A DNA stretch of 64,000 bases from NCBI RefSeq assembly GCF_041927875.1, contig NZ_JBHFHN010000002.1; one strand, 5' to 3'. Both the position numbers and the translations under genes were made by a program. Source of the DNA: Paracoccus sp041927875 (GTDB lineage: Bacteria; Pseudomonadota; Alphaproteobacteria; Rhodobacterales; Rhodobacteraceae). Positions 17,278 to 25,682 of the stretch are shown here, one piece after another. Under the pieces are notes generated by a model that did no database searches, was not told the origin of the DNA, and worked only from the letters and a program-made list of their open reading frames with translations. Each line of letters opens with the position of its first letter. Positions within the stretch are counted from its first letter, which is position 1.

Positions 17278-17964
17278 CTACACCGCCAGCCGATAGCCGC
17301 CGGATTCGGTGACCAGCAGCCGCGCCTGGCTGGGGTCCGGCTCGATCTTCTGGCGCAGGCGATAGATGTGGGTCTCCAGCGTATGCGTGGTGACACCCGC
17401 GTTATAGCCCCAGACCTCATGCAGCAGCACGTCGCGCGCCACCGGCCCGTCGCTGGCCCGATACAGGAACTTGAGGATGTTCGTTTCCTTCTCGGTCAGC
17501 CGGATCTTGCGATCCTTTTCGTCGATCAGCATCTTCATCGCCGGCTTGAACGTATAGGGTCCAAGCTGGAAAATCGCATCCTCGGATTGCTCATGGGTGC
17601 GCAGTTGCGCGCGCAGCCGGGCCAGCAGAACCGGGAACTTGAACGGCTTGGTAATATAGTCATTCGCACCGCTATCCAGACCCAGAATGGTGTCGGCATC
17701 GGTGTCGTGACCGGTCAGCATCACCACCGGGCATTTCACACCCTGCTTGCGCAGCCGCTTGCACAATTCGCGCCCGTCGGTGTCGGGCAGCCCGACATCC
17801 AGCACCACCAGATCGAACAGTTGCGATTTCGCGATCTCGACCGCCTGGGCGCCGGTTCCGGCCTGCTCCACCTCGAACTCGTCCGTGGCCAGCAATTGCT
17901 CGGCCAAGGCGTCGCGCAGGTCTTCCTCGTCATCGACCAGAAGGATACGTTTCAAAGCCGCCAT
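17278..17964 (-). CDS. OmpR/PhoB-family response regulator (CenR-like)
   Basis: 228 residues. The receiver domain (residues 1-120) has ILLVDDEED, the phospho-acceptor Asp in LVVLDVGLPD and Lys in YITKPFKFP. The C-terminal winged helix has LTEKETNILKFL and THTLETHIYRLRQKI. The ATG at 17964 is supported by GGAGGC upstream; a longer in-frame ORF to 18081 is rejected. No histidine kinase is adjacent. It resembles the essential CenR-type regulators of Rhodobacterales, but that name is my inference. Confidence 0.9.
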   Translation of the reverse strand: MAALKRILLVDDEEDLRDALAEQLLATDEFEVEQAGTGAQAVEIAKSQLFDLVVLDVGLPDTDGRELCKRLRKQGVKCPVVMLTGHDTDADTILGLDSGANDYITKPFKFPVLLARLRAQLRTHEQSEDAIFQLGPYTFKPAMKMLIDEKDRKIRLTEKETNILKFLYRASDGPVARDVLLHEVWGYNAGVTTHTLETHIYRLRQKIEPDPSQARLLVTESGGYRLAV

Positions 17965-18110
17965 GGGGGCCTCCTTTCCGTTGCGCCCAGGATCGGTCGC
18001 GGCGCGGCGGGCGACAAGCGCGAAGGGCGAAACTGAAAAATGCCTCACACGAACGTCAGCCTGGGGCGGGATTTGTTTCAATCCGTTTCAGAACGGGCTA
18101 TGGCACGGGG

Positions 18111-19178
18111 ATGAAAAACCCGCTGGACCCAAGCCCACAGGACATGCTGGCCCGCGCCCGCGCCGATCTGCGGCTGGGGCTGGCGGTGGTGGTGGATGAC
18201 TGGCTGGTCGCCGCTGCCGAGACGGTGGCCCCTGCCCGGCTGGCGGCGATGCTGGCCGGCGGGCAGGCAGAGCTGGCGCTGACCGCGCGGCGGGCCGCGA
18301 CGCTGAAGATCGCGGCCTATGACGGCGATCTGGTGCGCCTGGTGCTGCCCGGCGATCTGGGCGCGGCGCATCTGCGCGCCCTTGCCGATCCGTCGCGCGA
18401 TCTGGACCACCCGCTGAAGGGTCCGCTGCGCGCCCAAAGGGACGGCAGCCCGATCCCCGCCCGCGCCGCCATCAGCCTGCTGAAACAGGCCGAACTGCTG
18501 CCCGCCGCGATCCTGTGTCCTGCCACGGGCAGCCCCGCCAACCTGACGCACCTTGACGCCGCCATGGCGCTAAACGACGCGCCCGCTGCCTTTTCCCCGG
18601 TTGCCGCCGCCAGCCTGCCCACTGCCTTGGCCGGTCGCGGACGGCTGCACGTGTTCCGCGCCACCGGTGGCAGCGCCGATCACTATGCCTTTGAAATCGG
18701 CCAGCCTGCCCGCGACCGCCCGGTGCTGGCGCGGCTGCATTCGGCCTGTTTCACCGGCGATGTGCTGGGCAGCCGCAAATGCGACTGCGGCCCCCAGCTT
18801 CACGCCGCATTGGCGCAGATGGGTGCGGCGGGTGGCGGCGTGCTGCTTTATCTCAACCAGGAAGGCCGCGGCATTGGCCTGGCCAACAAGATGCGCGCCT
18901 ATGCCCTGCAAGATCAGGGCTTCGATACGGTCGAGGCCAATCATCGCCTTGGGTTCGAGGATGACGAGCGTGATTTCCGCATCGGTGCGGGCCTGTTGAA
19001 AACGCTGGGCTTTTCGCAGATCCGGCTGCTGACCAACAACCCGCGCAAGCTCGACATGCTGGCCAGCCACGGGCTGACCGTCACCGACCGGGTGCCGCTG
19101 CGGGTGGGCGAAACCCCCGAAAACCGCGCCTATCTGGCGACCAAGGCCGCGAAATCCGGCCATCTGATGACCGACTGA
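18111..19178 (+). CDS. ribA: GTP cyclohydrolase II
   Basis: 355 residues; first committed step of riboflavin synthesis from GTP. The catalytic domain (about residues 178-345) has the zinc ligands Cys213, Cys224 and Cys226 (SRKCDCG), the GRGIGL loop and LLTNNPRK. The N-terminal ~150 residues are an extension that resembles a degenerate RibB-like domain and lacks recognisable DHBP synthase motifs. ATG at 18111 follows CACGGGG. It relates functionally to the FMN riboswitch and ribN at 51.3-52.4 kb. Confidence 0.93.
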   Translation: MKNPLDPSPQDMLARARADLRLGLAVVVDDWLVAAAETVAPARLAAMLAGGQAELALTARRAATLKIAAYDGDLVRLVLPGDLGAAHLRALADPSRDLDHPLKGPLRAQRDGSPIPARAAISLLKQAELLPAAILCPATGSPANLTHLDAAMALNDAPAAFSPVAAASLPTALAGRGRLHVFRATGGSADHYAFEIGQPARDRPVLARLHSACFTGDVLGSRKCDCGPQLHAALAQMGAAGGGVLLYLNQEGRGIGLANKMRAYALQDQGFDTVEANHRLGFEDDERDFRIGAGLLKTLGFSQIRLLTNNPRKLDMLASHGLTVTDRVPLRVGETPENRAYLATKAAKSGHLMTD

Positions 19179-19180
19179 TG

Positions 19181-19229
19181 CCTTCTTCTGTTCCGAAATA
19201 CTCTGGGGGTCCGGGGGCAAAGCCCCCGG
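19181..19229 (-). repeat. Dispersed hairpin-tail element, copy C
   Basis: On the minus strand CCGGGGGC-TTT-GCCCCCGG is followed by ACCCCCAGAGTATTTCGG and AACAGAAGAAGG. It sits between the co-directional ribA and L,D-transpeptidase genes but is oriented against both, so the tail is transcribed first. Confidence 0.75.
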
Positions 19230-19243
19230 CGCTGCACCACGAC

Positions 19244-19795
19244 ATGATCCTGACCCCCAAGGGCCTGCGCGCCGGTTGCCGCCTGATCCCGGTCAGCCTG
19301 GGTCGCAGCGGCGTGACCCTGACCAAGGCCGAGGGCGACGGTGCCACCCCTGCCGCGACCCTGCCGATCCTTGGCCTGCGCTATCGCCCCGACCGCCTGC
19401 CCGCCGCGCGCTTTGCCCATCTGCCGCGCGATTTCGCCCGGCCGATCCTGCCCGGCGATCTGTGGTGCGACGATCCCGGCCACCCGGCCTATAACCACCC
19501 CGCCCGCGCCCCCTTCGCCCCCAGCCATGAGGCGCTGCGGCGTGCCGATCCCCTTTATGACCTGTTCTGGATCACCGGCTGGAATTACCCCGATGCCACG
19601 CCCGGCGCGGGCTCGGCGATCTTCGTGCACGTCTGGCGACGGCGCGGCTGGCCCACGGCAGGCTGCATCGCCATGGCCTTGCCCGACCTCATGTGGCTGA
19701 CCGACCGGCTGCGGCCCGGCGCGCGGCTGATCGTGCCGACGGCGCTTGCGCAAACAAAAACGCGCCGGAAAACCGGCGCGTCTGGCAAGGTCTAG
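19244..19795 (+). CDS. L,D-transpeptidase family (YkuD-fold) protein
   Basis: 183 residues. The YkuD catalytic signature is IFVHVWRRRGWPTAGCIAM, with His and the nucleophilic Cys near residues 128-144. Such enzymes crosslink or modify peptidoglycan or anchor proteins. No clear signal peptide is seen, which is common in this short subfamily. The ATG at 19244 (MILTPKGLRAG) excludes repeat copy C, which an in-frame ATG at 19178 would translate. Its last ~15 codons coincide with the rpmG terminator on the opposite strand. Confidence 0.85.
   Translation: MILTPKGLRAGCRLIPVSLGRSGVTLTKAEGDGATPAATLPILGLRYRPDRLPAARFAHLPRDFARPILPGDLWCDDPGHPAYNHPARAPFAPSHEALRRADPLYDLFWITGWNYPDATPGAGSAIFVHVWRRRGWPTAGCIAMALPDLMWLTDRLRPGARLIVPTALAQTKTRRKTGASGKV
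19751..19781 (-). terminator. Intrinsic terminator of rpmG, inside the L,D-transpeptidase 3' end
   Basis: On the minus strand, ACGCGCCGG-TTTT-CCGGCGCGT (19781-19760) runs straight into TTTTTGTTTG. It lies 27 bp beyond the rpmG stop. The same bases on the plus strand encode the end of the L,D-transpeptidase. Confidence 0.85.
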
Positions 19796-19807
19796 GATCA
19801 AGCGACC

Positions 19808-19975
19808 TTACTTGATCTTGCCTTCCTTGTATTCGACATGCTTGCGCACGACCGGATCGTATTTGTTCACGGTCATCTTTTCGGTCATGGTGCGCGCGTT
19901 CTTCTTGGTCACATAGAAATGACCCGTCCCGGCGGTCGAGTTCAGCCGGATCTTGATGGTGGTCGGCTTGGCCAT
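19808..19975 (-). CDS. rpmG: 50S ribosomal protein L33
   Basis: 55-residue bL33 ([20 protein letters not shown]...). It has no cysteine, so it is the zinc-independent form. The ATG at 19975 is preceded by AAGGAGAGAG. It has its own promoter at 20039-20066, inside the tail of the AraC gene, and a strong terminator downstream. It is the last gene on this strand before the convergent L,D-transpeptidase. Confidence 0.97.
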
Positions 19976-20037
19976 CGTCTCTCTCCTTCGGACAGGCCAA
20001 AACCCGCCAAGGGCGGCCCGCAAAATCTTGAAGCCCG

Positions 20038-20925
20038 CTATTTACCCGCGCCGGGACCAGAGTCAACCGCCCTTTTGCCCCGAAAGTCGATTTTCCCCGT
20101 CCGCCGGGCCTTCTGCCACGCCCCCGGCGTTACGCCCGTCGCCGCGCGAAAGGCGCGGGTCATGTGGCTTTGGCTGGACCAGCCCCCGGCCGCCGCGACC
20201 GCAGCCAGCCCCTGCCCCGCCGAAAGGCGCGCCTGCGCCGCCTCGATCCGGCGGGCTTCGTGCCAGCGATGGGGGCTGGTGCCGAAGCGGGCGCGGAACA
20301 TGCGGTGCAGGTGGAACTCGGACAGGGCGGCGACCTCGGCCAGTTCGGACAGCCCCACCGGCCGGTCGACATGGGCGCGCAGATAGTCGGTCAAACGCCG
20401 CGCAATACCCGGTGCCAGCCCGCCCTGCGCGCGCGCCGCCCGGCCCGACAGCCGCGCGACCGCGGCCAGCACCTCGGCCAGGGCGGCATCGCGCGCCATC
20501 AACCCCTCGGCCGCCAGCAGCGCCTGCATCGCGCCGCGCAGCCCGGTATCGTCGACAAAGCTGAGGTCCGGCAGCGTCAGGCTGCGCGGGTCGCAATCCA
20601 GCACCTCGGCGGCAAAGCGCGCCACGGCCTCATCGGGCAGATAAAGATGCGCGAAGTGGAAAGGCGCGTCGATCTCCCAATCGGAATAGCTGCCCTGCGG
20701 GATCAGGCAGATCGCGCCGGGCCAACCCGCGCCATCGACGCCGCGCCGACGGCTGCCCGCGCCGCCGTCCAGATACAGTGACACGGTATGCAGCGGCGGC
20801 GCCTCGTAATGCACGCGGTCGCAGTCGTTCGCCCAACGCGCCAGGATGCGCCCCGCGCCCAGATCGGTGCGGTCGGTCAGGCGGGCCTTGGCGCGGCTCA
20901 GGCTGTCGAAGACGGTCTCGCTCAT
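20038..20925 (-). CDS. AraC family transcriptional regulator
   Basis: 295 residues. The N-terminal half is a cupin-like sensing domain ([20 protein letters not shown]). The C-terminal ~100 residues contain two helix-turn-helix motifs ([20 protein letters not shown] and [19 protein letters not shown]) followed by GVTPGAW. It is divergent from the EamA transporter with 126 bp between starts, so it probably regulates that gene (inference). The stop codon overlaps the rpmG -10 box. Confidence 0.92.
20039..20066 (-). promoter_or_regulatory. Predicted sigma70-type promoter of rpmG
   Basis: Minus-strand TTGACT (20066-20061), 16-bp spacer, TAAATA (20044-20039), about 64 bp upstream of the rpmG ATG. 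The -10 box includes the stop codon of the AraC gene. Confidence 0.65.
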
Positions 20926-21051
20926 CGCGGCGGACTATGGCGCGCCGCCCGCACGCCGAACAGGGCCGCCAAGCGCCATCCCGCGAAAAACCGCAAGATC
21001 GTGCAAAACAGCCCCCGTCCCGCAGGCTAGACAGCGGGCAAGGAGACCGCC

Positions 21052-21924
21052 ATGAACCTGACCCTGTTCGCCGCCACCGTCCTGATCTGGGGCACCACCT
21101 GGATCGCCATCGCCATGCAGATCGGGCCGGTGCCGGTGCCGGTCTCGGTGTTCTACCGCTTTGCCCTGGCGGCGGCGATCCTGATCCCGGCACTGGCGCT
21201 GACGGGACGGCTGCCCGCCATCCCGCGCGGCCAGCGGCGCTGGATTCTGGCACAGGCCGCCTGCCTGTTTTCGTTGAACTTCCTGTGCTTTTACACGGCG
21301 ACGGCCAGCATCCCGTCGGGGCTGGTGTCGGTGATCTTTTCACTGGCGACAGTCTATAACGCGATCAACGCGCGGATCTTTTTCGGTGACCGGATCACGG
21401 CGCGGGTGCTGATCGCAGGGGTGATGGGCTTTGCGGGGCTGGCGTTGATGTTCAAGGCCGAGCTGGCCGATCACCCGATGGGGGCGCAGGCGCTGCGCGG
21501 CATTGCCCTTGCGGCGCTTGGCACGTTGTTCTTTTCCTTCGGAAACATGATTTCGCGGCGCAATTCGGCGGCCGGGATCGCACCGCTGACAGCGAACGCC
21601 TGGGGCATGGGCATGGGGGCGCTGATCCTGGCCGGGGTCATTGCGGCCACCGGCACGCCGATCGTCGCCCCGCCCGATGCGCGCTATTGGGGCGCGCTGA
21701 TCTATCTGTCGGTGGTCGGGTCGATCATCGGCTTTACCACCTATCTGATGATGGTGGCGCGAATGGGCACGGCCAAGGCGGCCTATGCGACGGTGATGTT
21801 CCCGGTGATCGCGCTGATCCTGTCGTCGCTGTTCGAGGGCTACCGCTGGCAGCCGCTGTCCATCGCCGGGCTGGGGCTGGCATTGGCGGGCAACCTTGTG
21901 CTGTTTGCCCGCCCCCGCCGTTAG
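21052..21924 (+). CDS. EamA/DMT family transporter
   Basis: 290-residue drug/metabolite transporter with ten hydrophobic segments in two EamA repeats. It starts TLFAATVLIWGTTWIAI and has the first-repeat end VSVIFSLATVYNA. ATG at 21052 follows AAGGAGA. It is divergent from the AraC regulator, a common arrangement for amino-acid or metabolite exporters. The 3' end is 3 bp from the convergent DUF533 gene. Substrate unknown. Confidence 0.92.
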   Translation: MNLTLFAATVLIWGTTWIAIAMQIGPVPVPVSVFYRFALAAAILIPALALTGRLPAIPRGQRRWILAQAACLFSLNFLCFYTATASIPSGLVSVIFSLATVYNAINARIFFGDRITARVLIAGVMGFAGLALMFKAELADHPMGAQALRGIALAALGTLFFSFGNMISRRNSAAGIAPLTANAWGMGMGALILAGVIAATGTPIVAPPDARYWGALIYLSVVGSIIGFTTYLMMVARMGTAKAAYATVMFPVIALILSSLFEGYRWQPLSIAGLGLALAGNLVLFARPRR

Positions 21925-21927
21925 CAA

Positions 21928-22638
21928 TCAGGCGCGCTTGACGCCGGCCTCATCGTGCAGCTCGGCGACCTGCGTATCCTCCAGCCCCAGGACCGAGGCC
22001 AGGTTCTTCAGAAACGCCCGCTCGCCTTCGCTGTCGGCCTTGGTCACCATCAGCGCGGCGGTATAGACCTGCGCGCGCGCGCCCTCACCAGCCTCTTTCG
22101 CCAGGTCGGCCAGATCGACATCGCCCGCCAGGGTTTCCTCGACAAAGGCGATCTCCTCCTCGCTGGCATCGCCCAGCTTGGACATGATCTCTTCGCGCTC
22201 TTCGGCGCTGATCTCTCCATCGGCCTTGGCGGCGGCGATCATGGCGCGGATCATCAGGCGCGCGTTATCCTCGGTGACATTGCCCATGCCTGCGGCCTCG
22301 GCCACGCGGCCAAAGATGTCGGACATGCTGGACATGCCGGTCTGGGCGGCGGCGGTCGCGGTGGCGATCAGGCTGCCAAGGCCGGCTTCGGTGGCTTCAG
22401 TCGCCTGGGCGGCGGATTTGCCAAAGCTGTCGGCCATGCCGCGCACCTGCGCGCTGTCGACCGGCAGGCCCAGTTTTTCGGCCTGCTTGGCCAGTTGGTC
22501 GGCCACGCCGCCTTCGGCACCGGCATTGCGCAGGCCGTCCTTGACGGCATCCATACCGCCAGCCTTTCGGATGCGATCAACACCGCGCGCGGCGGCAAAG
22601 CCCAGGCCAAGGGCGATCAGGGTGCGGGCAAAGCTCAT
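21928..22638 (-). CDS. DUF533/TerB-like protein
   Basis: 236 residues. A hydrophobic N-terminus (RTLIALGLGFAAARG) may be a membrane anchor. The C-terminal half (about 125-230) is a TerB-like helical domain with MIRAMIAAAKADGEIS and the acidic run AEEREEIM. The YebE/DUF533 family has no firmly known role. ATG at 22638. It is convergent with the EamA gene and lies just downstream of the RNase P RNA gene on the same strand. Confidence 0.85.
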   Translation of the reverse strand: MSFARTLIALGLGFAAARGVDRIRKAGGMDAVKDGLRNAGAEGGVADQLAKQAEKLGLPVDSAQVRGMADSFGKSAAQATEATEAGLGSLIATATAAAQTGMSSMSDIFGRVAEAAGMGNVTEDNARLMIRAMIAAAKADGEISAEEREEIMSKLGDASEEEIAFVEETLAGDVDLADLAKEAGEGARAQVYTAALMVTKADSEGERAFLKNLASVLGLEDTQVAELHDEAGVKRA

Positions 22639-22752
22639 CTGTCATCTCCAACTGGTCGAAAACTGTCACGGGCCGAACGCCGGGCGACAGGCGATAGTTC
22701 CACCCTGACGTGACGCGCGCGTGACCATCAGGGGAAAGTTGGCGGGGAAATT

Positions 22753-23145
22753 GCGCGGAGGGCCTGTAAGCCGGGTTCTGTCCGGGGGCGTGAAGCCCCG
22801 TGGATGACCATTCCTCTGGCCCGGCCGTTACCGGACGGGTCTAGCTGCCAACCCGGGCCCCTGGGTCGAAGCATCCTGCGCGGTGGTTTCGTTTCCGACC
22901 TGACCGCGCGCGGGGCCCCTATTTGGCATTGCTTCCGGTGGGGCTTGCCGTGCCGGTCCGGTTACCCGTCCCGCGGTGGGCTTTTACCCCACCGTTTCAC
23001 CCTTACCCGCGCGGACGCGGGCGGTCTGTTCTCTGTGGCGCTTTCCCTGGGGTTGCCCCCGCCGGGCGTTACCCGGCACCGTTGCTTCATGAAGCCCGGA
23101 CTTTCCTCGAGGGTTGCCCCCCGCGGTCATCCAGCCCTCCGCGCG
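22753..23145 (-). ncRNA. rnpB: RNase P RNA, bacterial class A
   Basis: Catalytic RNA that matures tRNA 5' ends, about 393 nt. Universal landmarks are present on the minus strand: GAGGAAAGTCCGGGCT (P4 5' strand, near 23108-23093), GGGTGAAACGGTGGGGTAAA in the middle, and ACAGAACCCGGCTTA (22781-22767) at the 3' side. The P1 ends pair (GCGGAGGG with CCCTCCGC). Open frames across this region are artefacts. The protein subunit, rnpA, is at 56.3 kb. Confidence 0.96.
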
Positions 23146-23150
23146 GTGCC

Positions 23151-23179
23151 GATATGGCCGCCCCGCGGCGCCCCGTCAA
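23151..23179 (-). promoter_or_regulatory. Predicted promoter of rnpB
   Basis: Minus-strand TTGACG (23179-23174), exact 17-bp spacer, CATATC (23156-23151), placing initiation at about the predicted 5' end of RNase P RNA. The -35 box overlaps the last codon and stop of dadA. The -10 is weak. Confidence 0.55.
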
Positions 23180-24432
23180 GCGGCGTAACGCGACAGCGAC
23201 AGATCGTCGGTCCGGATTGCCGGGGTCTGGCCCGCGATCAGATCGGCCAGCACCCGACCCGAACCGGCGGCCATCGTCCAGCCCAAGGTGCCGTGGCCGG
23301 TGTTCAGGAACAGGTTGCCCAGCCGGGTCGGGCCGACCAGCGGCGTGCCATCGGGCGTCATCGGCCGCAGCCCGGTCCAGAAAGTCGCGCGGGCCTGATC
23401 GCCCGCGCCGGGGAACAGATCCTCGACCGAATGCACCAGGGCGCCACGCCGGCGTTCGTGCAGGGTCAGGTCATAGCCCGCGACCTCGGCCATACCGCCG
23501 ACGCGGATGCGGTCGCCCAGACGGGTGATGGCGATCTTGTGGGTTTCATCCATGATCGTCGATTGCGGGGCGCGGGTGTCGTCGGTGATGGGCAGGGTGA
23601 TCGAATAGCCCTTGACCGGATAGACCGGCAGCCGCAGCCCCAGCGGCCGCGCCAGCACGGGCGAGTGGCTGCCAAGCGCCAGCACATAGGCATCGCCGCG
23701 GATCAGCCCCTGGTCGGTGCGGATGCCGGTCACGCGGGCGCCGTCGGTTTCGATCGACTGGACGGTCACGCCGTGGCGGAACTCGACCCCCGCCTGCGCG
23801 GCAAGCGTCGCAAGCGACTGGGTGAAGATGAAGCAATCGCCGGTTTCGTCATTGGGCAGCCGCAGCCCGCCCGCGATCTTGTCGCGCGCGTCCGAAAGGC
23901 CCGGCTCGGCGGCGATGCAGCCGTCGCGGTCCAGCACCTCATAGGGCACGCCCCCGTCGCGCAGGACGGCGATGTCCTTGGCCGCCGCATCCACCTGTTT
24001 CTGGCTGCGAAACAGTTGCAAGGTGCCTTGCTGGCGGTCGTCAAAGCGGATGCCGGTCGCGGCGCGCAACTCGGTCAGGCAGTCGCGCGAATATTCGGCC
24101 AGCCGTACCATCCGGGCCTTGTTCACGGCATAGGCGCGGGCGTTGCAGTTGGCCAGCATCTGCGCCATCCAGCGGACCTTGGCCGGATCGGGGCGCGGCC
24201 CCAGGATCAGGGGCGGATGCGTCATCATCAGCCATTTGATCGCCTTGACCGGAACCCCTGGCCCGGCCCAGGGCGCGGAATAGCCCGGGCTGATCTCACC
24301 GGCATTGGCGAATGAGGTTTCCAGCCCCGCCTCGGGCTGACGGTCGATCACCGTCACCTGATGGCCGTCTTGCGCCAGATACCAGGCGGTCGTGACACCG
24401 ATCACGCCCGCCCCCAGAACCACAACCTGCAT
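23176..24432 (-). CDS. dadA: D-amino acid dehydrogenase, small subunit
   Basis: 418-residue FAD enzyme that oxidises D-amino acids such as D-alanine to keto acids, feeding electrons to the respiratory chain at the inner membrane. Clear similarity to E. coli DadA runs throughout: VVVLGAGVIGVTTAWYLAQ dinucleotide-binding motif, SFANAGEISPGYSAPWA, LAEYSRDCL, LPNDETGDC, FWTGLRPMTPDGTPLVG and NTGHGTLGWTMA. The ATG at 24432 is preferred over 24438 because AGGGGGA is properly spaced. A catabolic alanine racemase gene (dadX) is not adjacent. Confidence 0.96.
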   Translation of the reverse strand: MQVVVLGAGVIGVTTAWYLAQDGHQVTVIDRQPEAGLETSFANAGEISPGYSAPWAGPGVPVKAIKWLMMTHPPLILGPRPDPAKVRWMAQMLANCNARAYAVNKARMVRLAEYSRDCLTELRAATGIRFDDRQQGTLQLFRSQKQVDAAAKDIAVLRDGGVPYEVLDRDGCIAAEPGLSDARDKIAGGLRLPNDETGDCFIFTQSLATLAAQAGVEFRHGVTVQSIETDGARVTGIRTDQGLIRGDAYVLALGSHSPVLARPLGLRLPVYPVKGYSITLPITDDTRAPQSTIMDETHKIAITRLGDRIRVGGMAEVAGYDLTLHERRRGALVHSVEDLFPGAGDQARATFWTGLRPMTPDGTPLVGPTRLGNLFLNTGHGTLGWTMAAGSGRVLADLIAGQTPAIRTDDLSLSRYAA

Positions 24433-24549
24433 CGTCATCCCCCTGCGGTCATCCCTGCGGTGCAGGATAGCGCGCCCACGGGGGATTGGGCGGCGATTTT
24501 GGTGGCGGATTGGGGTGATGGCGCAGGATTATCGCGTGATGATCGGATT

Positions 24550-24570
24550 TGGCGCGATTTTTACGCGCCA
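24550..24570. promoter_or_regulatory. Candidate operator upstream of dadA
   Basis: Perfect inverted repeat TGGCGCG / CGCGCCA separated by the AT-only spacer ATTTTTA, about 120 bp upstream of the dadA start in an otherwise featureless 200-bp gap. It has no T-tract. Candidate binding site for a regulator; the protein is unknown. Confidence 0.35.
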
Positions 24571-24608
24571 GATGGGATGGCGACGCGCGGGGCATGATTC
24601 GGGCAACA

Positions 24609-24670
24609 GGGGGGTGCCCCCTCAGACACTTTGCGCCTTCACCCCCGGGATATTTCGGCCAAGAAGAAGG
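24609..24670 (+). repeat. Dispersed hairpin-tail element, copy D
   Basis: GGGGGGT-GCCCCC hairpin, a spacer, then CACCCCCGGGATATTTCGG and CCAAGAAGAAGG. It lies between the dadA 5' region and the Nudix gene. Its tail is antisense to, and encodes, the last codons and stop of the Nudix ORF. Confidence 0.75.
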
Positions 24671-25097
24671 GGCTGGCCGGATCGGTCAGGCAATCGCGCA
24701 GATTGTCGGCCAGATGCGGGATCGCGCGCGGGTGGGTCAGGAAGGTCGGGATCGGCATCGCCTGCCAGCCCTGCCCCTCATCGCCAAAGCGGATCGCGGC
24801 GATCTGGTCGGCGGTGACGGCGGCGGCAAAGAAATGCGCGGGGCGGCGGCGGGGCGCGCGCGGGGGGTAGATACGGTGCCAGGTGACCGTCGCGGGGTCG
24901 AGGGTCAGGCCGTATTCTTCCTGCGTCTCGCGCAGGGCGCAGGCCAGCGGCGTTTCGTCGCCCTCGCGCCCGCCGCCGGGCAGATCCCATTGGCCGGGAA
25001 ACTGGATCGTCGGGATGTCGTCGCGCAGATGGGTCAGCACATGGCCGGCGTGGATCAGCGCGATCTTGGCGCCGCAAAAGGGCGGCCAGTCGGTCAT
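24639..25097 (-). CDS. NUDIX hydrolase
   Basis: 152 residues with a perfect Nudix box: GGREGDE, seven residues, then RETQEEYGL (about residues 43-65). It hydrolyses a nucleoside diphosphate linked to another moiety; the substrate is not predictable. The ATG at 25097 overlaps the end of ampD (ATGA), so the pair is coupled. The C-terminus SPFFLAEISRG and the stop codon come from repeat copy D. Confidence 0.93.
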   Translation of the reverse strand: MTDWPPFCGAKIALIHAGHVLTHLRDDIPTIQFPGQWDLPGGGREGDETPLACALRETQEEYGLTLDPATVTWHRIYPPRAPRRRPAHFFAAAVTADQIAAIRFGDEGQGWQAMPIPTFLTHPRAIPHLADNLRDCLTDPASPFFLAEISRG

Positions 25098-25660
25098 CGC
25101 AGCGTCCAGGGCCGATGGCGCAAGGCCCAGGCGGCGCGGCGGTCGCCATGGGAATAGCCAAGCGCGGTCAGGCGGTCGTCGTCGACCTCGGCCGCATCCC
25201 ACAAAGCCAGCCCCTGCCGGGCCAACCGCTGCCAGTCAAAGCGCGGGCCGGGGTCGATCTTGCGGCCCGGTGCCATGTCGGAATGGCCGATCACGCCCTC
25301 GGGGCCGATGGACCAGCGGGCCATGAGCCGGCCCAGCAGGATTTCAAGCGCCGCCATCTGTGGTTCGGGAAACGGGCGGTCGCCGGGATTGGCCAGTTCG
25401 ATACCGATGGAGCGCGAGTTCACATCATCCCGGCCCTGCCATGATCCGGCCCCCGCGTGCCATGCGCGGCGGGATTCGTCGACCAGTTGTTCGGCCGTGC
25501 CATCCTCGGCGATGATCCAATGGGCGCTGACCTCGGCTGTGGGATCACAAAGCCGCTCGCGCGCCTCGGCGCAGGTGGCCATGCCGGTGTAATGGATGAC
25601 GATCAGATCGGGGCGCGCGCCGCCACGGCGTTCGCCGTGGTTGGGGGAGGGAAGGGTCAT
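25094..25660 (-). CDS. ampD: N-acetylmuramoyl-L-alanine amidase, AmpD type
   Basis: 188-residue zinc amidase of the Amidase_2 family, which cleaves anhydro-muropeptides during cell-wall recycling. Zinc ligands are visible in VIHYTG, WHAGAG and GHSDMAPGRKIDPG. No signal peptide, consistent with a cytosolic AmpD. ATG at 25660 follows GGGAGGGAAGG-like purines; an upstream in-frame ATG at 25783 overlaps the excalibur gene and is rejected. A perfect 8-bp inverted repeat (CCACGGCG / CGCCGTGG, 25623-25640) lies just inside the coding region. Confidence 0.92.
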   Translation of the reverse strand: MTLPSPNHGERRGGARPDLIVIHYTGMATCAEARERLCDPTAEVSAHWIIAEDGTAEQLVDESRRAWHAGAGSWQGRDDVNSRSIGIELANPGDRPFPEPQMAALEILLGRLMARWSIGPEGVIGHSDMAPGRKIDPGPRFDWQRLARQGLALWDAAEVDDDRLTALGYSHGDRRAAWALRHRPWTLR

Positions 25661-25682
25661 TCCGCGCCCGCCCGCAGGATCA

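Noticed and set aside
22804..24315. A 503-codon plus-strand frame over rnpB and dadA
   Set aside because: It covers the RNase P RNA gene and the antisense of dadA; no coding signature.
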